Shown here one piece after another: positions 1 through 6,547 of a stretch of 17,146 nucleotides of DNA. Numbering within the stretch: position 1 is the stretch's first letter; each line of letters starts with the position of its first letter. This stretch comes from JAENVT01 sp031373785 (GTDB taxonomy: Bacteria; Actinomycetota; Acidimicrobiia; Acidimicrobiales; Ilumatobacteraceae), in assembly GCA_031373785.1 (NCBI GenBank), contig JANMNE010000172.1:1-17146 (forward strand), in the 5' to 3' direction. The translations under genes and the position numbers were made by a program. The notes beneath the pieces were generated by a model that saw nothing but the letters and a program-made list of their open reading frames with translations, ran no database searches and had not been told where the DNA came from.

Positions 1-2
1 TG

Positions 3-710
3 ATCAACTACCGGCTGGACCGGGACGTTGCCGCAACGATGATCCCAGCGCCATTCGAGCCGCAGCTCGTCAACGGATGGGCCGTGGCCGGCATCTGCCT
101 CATCCGGCTCGGACAGCTGCGACCCCGTGGCGTGCCAGCACGCCTGGGCCTCACGAGTGAGAACGCCGCTCATCGCTTTGCCGTCCAGTGGCACGACGAG
201 ACCGGACTGCGGACGGGCGTGTACATCCCGACACGTCACAGCGGGGCCGTCGTGAACGTCGCCGTGGGTGACCGCCTGTTCCCCGGCCGTCACGAGAGGG
301 CGGACTTCAAGAGCGCCGAGTCGGCTGATGCAATTGCGGTCGCCTTCACCGCTCGCCATTCGCAGTGCTTCGTCGATGCTGCCGTGGGGACGCGAGACGA
401 GTTGGCTGACAGCGAGCTGTTCGCCTCGACCACCGAGGCCTCCCACTTCTTCCGGGCTGGCGCCGCAGGCTTCTCGCCGACCGGCTGCTCCGACCGACTC
501 GACGGTCTGGAACTCCGCACGACGACTTGGCGCATCCAGGCCGCCGACATTCGTCACGTCCGTTCGTCATTCTTCGACGACCGCGTCGCCTTCCCTGCAG
601 GGTCGATCCGCCTCGACTCGGCGCTGGTCATGCGGGACGTCGCGGTTGAGTGGCACAGCCTTGGTTCACTCTTTCCCGGACAGGGCCATCCAGCGCTCGC
701 GCCAGCCTGA
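3..710 (+). CDS. DUF2071 (YqjF-like) family protein, 5' end outside window
   Basis: The reading frame is open from the first codon in the window (I-N-Y-R-L-D-R-D-V-A-A) to the TGA at 708-710, about 235 residues, so the true start lies upstream and probably only around ten codons are missing. The segments around 'PAPFEPQLVNGWAVAGICLI' and 'SENAAHRFAVQW' are what I recall as conserved in DUF2071/YqjF proteins, which have an acetoacetate-decarboxylase-like fold and no well-defined reaction. No signal peptide or membrane segment is visible in the part seen. The next gene starts 56 bases downstream behind its own control region, so the two are probably separate units. Family assignment is good; function is not known. 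Confidence 0.75.
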   Translation: MNYRLDRDVAATMIPAPFEPQLVNGWAVAGICLIRLGQLRPRGVPARLGLTSENAAHRFAVQWHDETGLRTGVYIPTRHSGAVVNVAVGDRLFPGRHERADFKSAESADAIAVAFTARHSQCFVDAAVGTRDELADSELFASTTEASHFFRAGAAGFSPTGCSDRLDGLELRTTTWRIQAADIRHVRSSFFDDRVAFPAGSIRLDSALVMRDVAVEWHSLGSLFPGQGHPALAPA

Positions 711-737
711 GGTTGGGCCGAAAGTGCGTGGCAGCAG

Positions 738-755
738 TGATATCGTCTGATATCG
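738..755 (+). promoter_or_regulatory. Tandem TGATATCG repeats, likely VapBC autoregulatory operator
   Basis: TGATATCG occurs at 738-745 and again at 748-755, exactly 10 bp apart, and each copy contains the self-complementary hexamer GATATC. The block ends just before the ribosome binding site AAGGAGGT (756-763) of the antitoxin gene, where ribbon-helix-helix antitoxins usually bind to repress their own operon. The one-turn spacing would place two antitoxin dimers on the same DNA face. Binding is inferred. Confidence 0.6.
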
Positions 756-766
756 AAGGAGGTGCC

Positions 767-988
767 GTGACTGACATCCTGATTCGCGACGTCCCTGAGG
801 ACGTCATCGCTGCCATCGACATCAAGGCCCAGCGGCTCGGCCTCTCGCGCACCGAGTATCTGCGGAGGACGCTCACCCGCGAGCGCGACGTAGCGCCCGC
901 CGAGGTCTCGGTGGCCGATCTCGCCGCCTTCGCCACCACGTTCGCTGACCTCGCTGACCCCGAAGTCATTGACCGCGCCTGGCAATGA
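767..988 (+). CDS. FitA/VapB-type ribbon-helix-helix antitoxin
   Basis: This is a 73-residue protein starting at GTG 767, placed four bases after a strong AAGGAGGT site; the open frame upstream to 650 would have no such site. Residues 1-10 (T-D-I-L-I-R-D-V-P) form the DNA-contacting strand typical of ribbon-helix-helix antitoxins, followed by two helices with the signature 'AQRLGLSRTEYLRR' at about 25-38. The variable C-terminus is the expected toxin-binding part. The stop overlaps the toxin start by four bases (ATGA), which implies translational coupling. It should neutralise the PIN toxin and repress the operon with it through the TGATATCG repeats. I could not tell FitA from VapB naming by sequence alone. 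Confidence 0.85.
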   Translation: MTDILIRDVPEDVIAAIDIKAQRLGLSRTEYLRRTLTRERDVAPAEVSVADLAAFATTFADLADPEVIDRAWQ

Positions 989-1392
989 CCGACTGGCTCA
1001 TCGACAAGTCCGCGCTGGTCCGCCTGGGGGCGAGTCCCGACGCAACCGAGTGGGCCAACCGCATCGAGCGGAGCCTCGTCCGCGTCACGAACGTGACGCT
1101 GCTCGAAGTCGGCTTTTCCGCTCGCTCGGCTGGCGACCTTCGTCACGCCCTCGGATCCGCTCCGCTGCGGTCGATGCCCGTGGAGTACTTCACGCCGGCG
1201 ATCGAAGATCGCGCCATCGAGGTACAGGCCATCCTCGCCGAGCGAGGCCAGCACCGGGCACCCTCGATTCCTGATCTGCTCATCGCCGCCGTGGCAGAAC
1301 TGGCACAGCTCATCGTGCTGCACGTGGACAAGGACTTCGAGCTCATCGCCGAAGTCACCGGACAGCCCGTCGAGCGGCTCAGCCAATCCTGA
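985..1392 (+). CDS. vapC: VapC-type PIN-domain ribonuclease toxin
   Basis: This 135-residue protein has normal PIN-toxin length. The four acidic residues that bind Mg2+ in PIN nucleases are all present: D7 in 'LIDKSALVRL', E41 in 'TLLEVGF', D97 in 'IPDLLIAA', and D115/D117 in 'HVDKDFELIA'. The 'DKSAL' N-terminus resembles mycobacterial-type VapCs, which cut tRNA or rRNA; the target here cannot be read from sequence. ATG 985 overlaps the antitoxin stop. The gene looks intact and active, unlike the toxin-antitoxin remnant that follows 17 bases later. Confidence 0.9.
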   Translation: MTDWLIDKSALVRLGASPDATEWANRIERSLVRVTNVTLLEVGFSARSAGDLRHALGSAPLRSMPVEYFTPAIEDRAIEVQAILAERGQHRAPSIPDLLIAAVAELAQLIVLHVDKDFELIAEVTGQPVERLSQS

Positions 1393-1409
1393 CCGACACG
1401 AGGACGTTG

Positions 1410-1690
1410 ATGGCCCGAACGACGATCGAAGAACTCAAGAAGAACCGCCTGGCGGCCATGACCGCTGACAAGCGCGCCGCCTTCGACGAGACCTACGAGA
1501 CCGGCCGCCTCGCCCTCAATGTCGGCGAGAAGGTTCGAGGCGCGCGCTGTCGCCGGTCTCGCGGCTACGACGCCGTTCACCTCGCCGCCGCCATGGTCGC
1601 GCTCGATGCCGAACTCGTCCTGGTCACCGGCGACAACGACCTGGCCGGCCAGCACGAGCGCAGGGCCTGCCAGTCGCGCTCACCAGTTGA
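1410..1690 (+). pseudogene. Chimeric toxin-antitoxin remnant: XRE antitoxin start joined to PIN toxin end
   Basis: The first 43 codons from ATG 1410 ('MARTTIEELKKNRL...' to 'VGEKVR') match my recollection of the N-terminus of a HigA-like XRE antitoxin. A two-base loss near 1536-1538 moves the frame so that 1537-1560 reads E-A-R-A-V-A-G-L, the start of the expected helix-turn-helix. From base 1560 the frame changes again and reads 'RGYDAVHLAAAMVALDAE' and 'LVLVTGDNDLAGQHE', the C-terminal half of a VapC with its last two acidic motifs. One more missing base near 1657-1658 restores A-Q-G-L-P-V-A-L-T-S and a TGA at 1688-1690, a normal toxin end. The HTH core and the toxin N-terminal half are absent. 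A frame-0 reading does run to 1910, but past 1657 it is not protein-like. Confidence 0.7.
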
Positions 1691-1906
1691 CAGCCTGCAT
1701 CCGGGCCCGGAGGTCGCCTCCTGTCCCTGTCATCGTCGCGTTGCTCGACCGAGGTTGGGCGCCGCCGACCTGGGCACACTCCGTGCGGATACCGCTTCAC
1801 ATCGAGACGTGAACGGCAGTGGACGACCTCCCACATCCCGCGGAGGCTGTGCGATCGCCGAAATTGGCACCCCGAACGCCGACCGGTCGGGCATGATCAC
1901 GGGCAG

Positions 1907-2515
1907 ATGACGACGTGGTTCAGCGCTGATCTCCACTTCGGTCACGCCAACATCATCAACTACTCGGGCCGGCCGTTCGCCGACGCCAGTGCGATGAACC
2001 AAGCGCTGATCGAGAGATGGAACGCCTCCATCCACCCCGACGACACCGTCTGGGTGCTGGGTGATGTCGCCCTCGGACACATCGACGAGACCCTCGTACT
2101 GGTCGGAGAGCTGAACGGGCGCAAGCTGCTGCTCGCCGGCAACCATGACAGATGCTGGATCGACCACGGTCAACGAGCCGAGGGCTGGACCGAGCGGTAC
2201 CTCGCCGCCGGCTTCGCCGAGGTCCACCAAGGACAGACGCATATCAATGTCGGCGACCACCGGGTCCTGGCGTGCCACTTCCCATATCGAGGAGATAGCC
2301 ACGATCACGACCGGTACGTCGAGCAGCGGCCAGTCGATCAAGGTGCGTGGCTGCTCCACGGCCACGTCCACGAACGGTGGCGCCAGCGCGGCCGCATGAT
2401 CAACGTCGGCGTCGACGCCTGGCGGTGCGGCCCGGTCGACGAGTCGACGCTCGAAGCACTCATCGACGACGGCCCCAACGACCTCGCACCGCTGCCGCCG
2501 TGCCGTGTGCGATGA
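1907..2515 (+). CDS. Calcineurin-like metallophosphoesterase
   Basis: This 202-residue protein carries the full set of two-metal phosphoesterase motifs in order: D8-x-H10 ('SADLHFGH'), G52-D53, G78-N-H-D81, H124 in 'LACHFP', and G152-H-V-H155, with a conserved 'NVGVDAW' at 166-172. It is the short cytoplasmic single-domain type that hydrolyses phosphomono- or diesters; the substrate cannot be predicted. ATG 1907 was chosen because the D-x-H motif sits at the usual distance from the N-terminus, although no clear ribosome binding site precedes it. A 12-bp palindrome, CCGACCGGTCGG, lies at 1879-1890 upstream. Its last codons overlap a foreign MaoC-like scrap, so the C-terminal 'LAPLPPCRVR' may have been altered by a rearrangement. 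Confidence 0.85.
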   Translation: MTTWFSADLHFGHANIINYSGRPFADASAMNQALIERWNASIHPDDTVWVLGDVALGHIDETLVLVGELNGRKLLLAGNHDRCWIDHGQRAEGWTERYLAAGFAEVHQGQTHINVGDHRVLACHFPYRGDSHDHDRYVEQRPVDQGAWLLHGHVHERWRQRGRMINVGVDAWRCGPVDESTLEALIDDGPNDLAPLPPCRVR

Positions 2516-2627
2516 TCGCGCGGACCGGGGCATCGTGCGGAACAAGGTCGAAGTCCTGAATCAGGACGGTCAGATCGTGCTCAGCAGCGTGCACAACTTG
2601 CTCATGCGACGCCGCCCCGCCGATTGA
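2508..2627 (+). pseudogene. C-terminal scrap of a MaoC-type hydratase/dehydratase
   Basis: Frame 2508-2627 reads a short peptide ending 'GIVRNKVEVLNQDGQIVLSS' and then V-H-N-L-L-M-R-R-R-P-A-D with a TGA at 2625-2627. The pattern G-I-V-x-x-x-x-E-V-x-N-Q-x-G-x-x-V-L-S and the R-R-R-P end are what I remember from the last strands of hot-dog-fold MaoC/(R)-enoyl-CoA hydratases. There is no start codon or catalytic Asp/His region, and upstream in this frame the sequence is antisense or off-frame phosphoesterase code. This is best read as a leftover 3' end after a deletion or insertion. The assignment is from memory and short, so only moderately sure. Confidence 0.55.
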
Positions 2628-2646
2628 CGGAGCACGCCGAGGGTCG

Positions 2647-3741
2647 TCAGCGGACGAGGTCGAGGCCGAGCCACTGAGCGAGCGCATCGAGCTCGGCGTC
2701 GACGGCCTGGGTGATCGCACGAGTGAAGCGGATGTCTTGGTGCACGGCGTGGACGTGCAGCGCCGAGGCCTTGCGGTCGGCGATGGCGTCGACCTTTCCG
2801 ACGAGGCGGTCATGGTGCAGCACGGGGAGCGCGAAGTATCCCCAACGCCGCTTCTCCTTCGGCTTGTACATCTCCAGGGTGTACTCGAAATCGAACAACT
2901 CCATCGCCCGAACCCGATCGTGAACCAATCGGTCGAACGGCGACAACAGCGCAGTCCGTCCTTCGAAGGCGTCGGCCGTCGCGTCCGGATCGACCCGCCA
3001 CACACCTGACGTTCCTTCGACCTCGGCGGGAATGCCGGCGTCGCCGACGTACTGGGGTCGCACAACGCCGAGCGAACGCAGCCACTTCTCGTCACGGATC
3101 GCACGGGCCTTCTCCGCGGGCACCACCTTCACCTTGGCTGGATACACCCGCGACGCCACGTCCCACAGACGTTGCCGTCCCCGGCGGCCGGCGACGGCCA
3201 CCTCACCCCGCGATGCGAGCGACTCGAGCATCTGCGTGACGTTGCGATCATGCGTCCAGCCGCTCGACTCCCATGGCACCTCGGCGCTGTCGGGGATGTC
3301 CCGTGAGGCCAGCGGACCCGAAGCGCCCAACAAGTCGAGCACGCGCCGACGGAACCCGTCATTGGCCGCAACCCATTCGCGATGCTGCTTCCAGCCAACC
3401 GACCAGTTGGCCATGTCGGCGAGATGCAGGCCGAGGTCAGCCATCGGTCGCACCATCACGACCACCGGCTCGGTCGGCACCGCCTGCCCGCGGTGCTCGA
3501 ACACGGTCCGATCCCGCTCGAGCGCCTGCTGCAGCTGAGCCGGCTCGTACGCGCTGCCCAGTCGCGTCCATGCAGCGAGATCTGCACTCGGCGCCACCGC
3601 CGCCGTGGGGTCGAGCTGCAACATGGTCAATCGCCCGACCATCGTCAGCAGATCGCGGGGACGGTCGGCATCGAGCAGTTGTGCCCGGATAGCGATGCGG
3701 CGAGCTTCGTCGCGGGTGAGGCGACGCACGTTCACGGTCAT
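2647..3741 (-). CDS. YcaQ/AlkX-type winged-helix (HTH_42) protein, probable DNA glycosylase
   Basis: This 364-residue protein starts at ATG 3741 and matches the HTH_42 winged-helix family whose studied members (E. coli YcaQ/AlkX, Streptomyces AlkZ) remove alkylated or crosslinked bases. The key catalytic tripeptide is present as Q42-L43-D44 in 'LTMLQLDP', the Q-hydrophobic-D form associated with AlkX rather than the Q-hydrophobic-Q of AlkZ. Other family marks are 'LLSPFDRLVHDR' and 'FEYTLEMYKPKEKRRWGYFA' near residues 265-305. The gene is alone on the minus strand; its promoter must lie in 3742-3868, back to back with that of the ArsR gene. The actual lesion it repairs is not deducible. Confidence 0.8.
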   Translation of the reverse strand: MTVNVRRLTRDEARRIAIRAQLLDADRPRDLLTMVGRLTMLQLDPTAAVAPSADLAAWTRLGSAYEPAQLQQALERDRTVFEHRGQAVPTEPVVVMVRPMADLGLHLADMANWSVGWKQHREWVAANDGFRRRVLDLLGASGPLASRDIPDSAEVPWESSGWTHDRNVTQMLESLASRGEVAVAGRRGRQRLWDVASRVYPAKVKVVPAEKARAIRDEKWLRSLGVVRPQYVGDAGIPAEVEGTSGVWRVDPDATADAFEGRTALLSPFDRLVHDRVRAMELFDFEYTLEMYKPKEKRRWGYFALPVLHHDRLVGKVDAIADRKASALHVHAVHQDIRFTRAITQAVDAELDALAQWLGLDLVR

Positions 3742-3773
3742 CGGCCCGATGGTACGAGGTGGGGTCTGCCCAC

Positions 3774-3822
3774 GTCACCGAGCGCGTCACCGAATATCCG
3801 GTGCAACCGGAGATTCGGTGAC
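3774..3822. repeat. GTCACCGA triple half-site with 16-bp-arm inverted repeat
   Basis: GTCACCGA occurs at 3774-3781 and 3786-3793, and its reverse complement TCGGTGAC at 3815-3822. The second and third copies are the ends of an inverted repeat with arms 3786-3801 and 3807-3822, one mismatch and a five-base loop (TGCAA). There is no T-tract, so it does not look like a terminator. It lies between two divergent genes and could be a regulator-binding cluster for the AlkX-like gene, or a small mobile palindromic repeat. Confidence 0.5.
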
Positions 3823-3843
3823 TGGCATCGTGACGAGCGGGCC

Positions 3844-3872
3844 TTGACGCCTCACGAGATGACCTGTATATT
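3844..3872 (+). promoter_or_regulatory. Sigma-70-like promoter of the ArsR-SRPBCC operon
   Basis: TTGACG at 3844-3849 and TATATT at 3867-3872 are separated by exactly 17 bp, the best consensus promoter in the window. The expected start of transcription is near 3879-3880, four or five bases before ATG 3884, so the mRNA would be almost leaderless. The TATATT box overlaps the left arm of the palindromic operator. Confidence 0.7.
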
Positions 3873-3902
3873 ACCAATCAGTTATGAAACTGATTGGTAA
3901 TA
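3869..3902. promoter_or_regulatory. Perfect 14-bp-arm palindrome over the -10 box and start codon of arsR-like gene
   Basis: The left arm TATTACCAATCAGT (3869-3882) is exactly complementary to the right arm ACTGATTGGTAATA (3889-3902), with a six-base centre (3883-3888) that contains the ATG. A repressor bound here would cover the -10 box, the predicted transcription start and the start codon together. The natural candidate is the ArsR-family protein encoded directly from it. The AT content is far higher than in the surrounding DNA. Confidence 0.75.
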
Positions 3903-4258
3903 GACAAGGCCGTCATGAGCGCCTGGATGCGACGTTCGCAGCGTTGGCCGACCCGACTCGGCGAGCGATCCTCGCCCGCCTGGCCTCGGGCCAGGCGACA
4001 GTCACCGAGCTGGCCGAGCCGTTCGCGATGACACAGCCGGCCATCTCCAAGCACCTCAAGGTGTTGGAACGGGCAGGACTGATCTCGCGGGGCCGCGACG
4101 CCCAGCGCCGGCCGTGCCGCCTGGAGGCCAAACGGCTGGCCGAGGCCAACGACTGGCTCGAGGGCTACCGCAGCTTCTGGCAGCAATCGTTCGAACGGCT
4201 CGACACCGTGCTCGACGAGCTGAAGGCCAACGACAGCAACACGAAAGGACATCACTGA
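3884..4258 (+). CDS. ArsR/SdpR-family winged-helix repressor
   Basis: This 124-residue protein has the family signature 'ALADPTRRAILARLA' at about 20-34 and the recognition region 'MTQPAISKHLKVLERAGLIS' at about 49-68. It lacks the paired cysteines of metal sensors (only C78 is present), so it belongs with the non-metal ArsR proteins usually paired with SRPBCC genes. Start ATG 3884 lies in the centre of the operator and has no Shine-Dalgarno, consistent with a leaderless mRNA; no other ATG, GTG or TTG in frame precedes the conserved domain. The first codons (M-K-L-I-G-N) are therefore dictated by the palindrome. The stop overlaps the next gene's start (TGATG). It probably represses its own two-gene operon. 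Confidence 0.9.
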   Translation: MKLIGNRQGRHERLDATFAALADPTRRAILARLASGQATVTELAEPFAMTQPAISKHLKVLERAGLISRGRDAQRRPCRLEAKRLAEANDWLEGYRSFWQQSFERLDTVLDELKANDSNTKGHH

Positions 4259-4734
4259 TGCTCAACACCGGAACACTCCAGGTCTCCACACCGTCGCCCC
4301 GCGAAGTCGTGATGACCCGCGTCTTCGACGCACCACGTCACCTCGTCTACGAAGCCATGACACGGCCCGAACTGCTCAAGCGTTGGTTCGGGCCGCACGG
4401 CTGGTCACTCGTGGTCTGCGAGATCGACTTCAGGGTCGGCGGCGCCTGGCGGTATGTCTTGGAAGGCCCCGATGGGCGCCGCATGGGCATGGGAGGCGAG
4501 TATCGCGAGATCGTGCCGGGCAAACGCACCGTGCATACGGAATCCTTCGACGACTATCCCGGCGACTCGGTCGTCACCGTCGTGCTGACCGAGCACGAGG
4601 GCAGGACGACCTTGACCGGGACCGTGCGCTATGAGTCGCAAGAGGTTCGTGACGCGGTCATCGAGTCGGGCATGGAGCACGGCGCAGCGGAGACGTACGA
4701 CCGACTCGCCGCGCTCCTGCCCTCATTGGCCTAA
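4258..4734 (+). CDS. SRPBCC (AHSA1-like) domain protein
   Basis: This 158-residue protein starts at ATG 4258, overlapping the repressor stop and preceded by AAAGGA at about 4243-4248 inside that gene. The motif 'VFDAPRHLVYEAMTRPELL' and 'RWFGP' at 42-46, and the region around 'GEYREIVPGKRTV', are typical of the START-like ligand-binding fold of AHSA1 proteins. Such proteins have a hydrophobic cavity and no single conserved reaction. The ArsR-SRPBCC pair is a very common bacterial arrangement in which both are co-transcribed; the small molecule sensed or bound is unknown. The longer open frame from 4114 lies inside the repressor gene and is not used. Confidence 0.88.
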   Translation: MLNTGTLQVSTPSPREVVMTRVFDAPRHLVYEAMTRPELLKRWFGPHGWSLVVCEIDFRVGGAWRYVLEGPDGRRMGMGGEYREIVPGKRTVHTESFDDYPGDSVVTVVLTEHEGRTTLTGTVRYESQEVRDAVIESGMEHGAAETYDRLAALLPSLA

Positions 4735-4778
4735 CTTGGCCGCGGCACCAGGCCATGGCCCCGGCGTACGCTCGGGCC

Positions 4779-6405
4779 ATGGCCATGTCCCCCATCTTCG
4801 AGTTTGCCGATCGGTTCGTGACCGAGCAGTCCGAGCTCGATCCGTGCCTCGCGACCTCACGCGGCATACCCGGCTACGACCACCTGCTGACCGACTTCTC
4901 CCCGCACGGCCACGACGAGCGCTGCGCGAACTCCACGATCTCGCCGACGGCGATGAGAACGATCGCCTCGCTCGCGGCTTCATCACCGAGCGTTTCGACG
5001 TCGCGTTGCTGACACACGAGATCGGTGAGTGGAAGCGGACCATGCGCGCCATCGCCTCGCCGACGACGATCCTGCGCAGCACGTTCGATCTGATCCCCGC
5101 GATGGTCAAGCGGCCTGGGAGAACACCGCGGCGCGCATGCACGTGCTGCCTGTGGCGCTCGGCAGGTTGCGTGCCACGTACGACGAGGGGCGGGCGACCG
5201 GCCACGTCGCGACCCGCCGGCAGGCGCTGGCCACGGCCGCACAGTGCGCGACGTGGGCCGCCAATCGTTGGTTCGACAGCCTGACGACCGAAGCAGAGCA
5301 CCACGACCTGCCCGAAGCGCTGCAACGCCGCGTGCGCGCCGGCGCCGATCTCGCCAACGCGGCATACGGGGAATTCGCCGACTACCTGCGCAACGTCTAC
5401 GCCGCCGATGCGGCGACGGCTGATGGCTGCGGCCCGAGCGCTACCGCGTCGGCGTGCGCACCATGCTCGGCGCCGACCTCGATCCGCAGGAGATGTACGA
5501 GTGGGCGTGGACCGACTTCCACGACCTTCGCGCCCAGATCGCGACGACCTGCGATCGCATCATGCCGGGTGGAAGCTTCACAGAGGTGATCACCCTGCTC
5601 GACAACGATCCGGCGCGTGCCGAACACGGGGTCGACGCATACCAACCCTGGCTGCAGGCACTGACCGACGAGGCGTTGGCGCGGAGCAAGGAGCACTTCG
5701 AGATCCCCGCCGTCATGGATCGATGTGAGGCGTTGATCCCGCCAGAAGGCTCGGCCGCCGCTGCGTACTACACGGCCCCGTCGGAGGACTTCACCCGCCC
5801 CGGCCGCACGTGGTACCCCGCCGTCGGCCGAACGATGTTCCCGCGATCGGGCGACGTGACCACCTGCTACCACGAGTCGGTACCCGGTCACCATCTCCAG
5901 ATCGCCTATGCGAGGGTGCAATCAGGGTCGCTGAGCCGAATCCAGCGCAGCAGCTTCATCCCCGGCCACGGCGCAGGATCTGGGCCCTGTACGCCGAGCA
6001 GCTCTGCGACGAGCTCGGGTGGTTCGACAATCCCGACTCTCGCGTCGGCTTCCTCAGCGCCCAGATCCTGCGCACCGTGCGTGTGATCATCGACATCGGG
6101 ATGCACCTCGACAAGCGCATCCCGGCCGGAACGACCCTGCACGACGGCACGGCGTTCCATGGCGGCGAGAGGTGGACCCCGGATCTGGCGTTCGAGTTCT
6201 CCGTGAGCGAGACCGGCCGCACCGAGCACGCGACGACGCACGAGACCGCGAGGGCTCGGCGTTCGACCTGCGGGCCTGGCACACCAAGGCCTTGCGCCTC
6301 GGCGCCATCGGCCTCGAACAGCTTGGTGCCGAGCTCGCCCGATTCCCGGCCGACGATCGCGGCGCCGAGATGCTGCACACCATGGCGCTGACCCGCAACG
6401 GCTGA
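4779..6405 (+). pseudogene. DUF885 family metallopeptidase, broken by five frameshifts
   Basis: Joining frames gives a near full-length DUF885 protein from ATG 4779 to TGA 6405. Frame changes occur near 4919-4922, 5095-5098 (a run of C), 5434-5436, 5976-5978 and between about 6200 and 6250, and each corresponds to one missing base. Recognisable pieces are 'FADRFVTEQSELDPCLATS', 'FDVALLTHEIGEW', 'ENTAARMHVLPVALGRL', the zinc-site-like 'YHESVPGHHLQ' (from 5868), 'ALYAEQLCDELGWFD' and 'SAFDLRAWHTKALRLG'. The usual GHGEGWALY motif is altered, with Ala replacing Glu. The stretch I recall around 'YLGWPGQAISYK' is absent, which suggests an internal deletion of roughly 100 bases or more. No short open frame here should be called a separate gene. 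Confidence 0.85.
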
Positions 6406-6547
6406 TCGCACCGGCTGATTGATTCGCACACACTTCTCGATCAACAACAGCACACATCCCCGGGACGCGATTCACACGCAGGGGTACGATCGCTCCAGCC
6501 CGCCGGCGCGTGAACACGTCTCGGGGAACCCGTGAACGAGCCAGGCA

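Noticed and set aside
1691..1906. Possible continuation of the chimeric remnant or another small gene
   Set aside because: All frames here give Arg/Pro-rich translations without recognisable motifs; the toxin end at 1690 and the phosphoesterase start at 1907 bound an unassigned gap.
4631..6391. Several separate open frames of 150-220 codons (4631-5284, 5029-5589, 5454-6086, 5810-6391)
   Set aside because: Each carries only part of one DUF885 protein and they join in order through single-base frame changes, so they are one broken gene.
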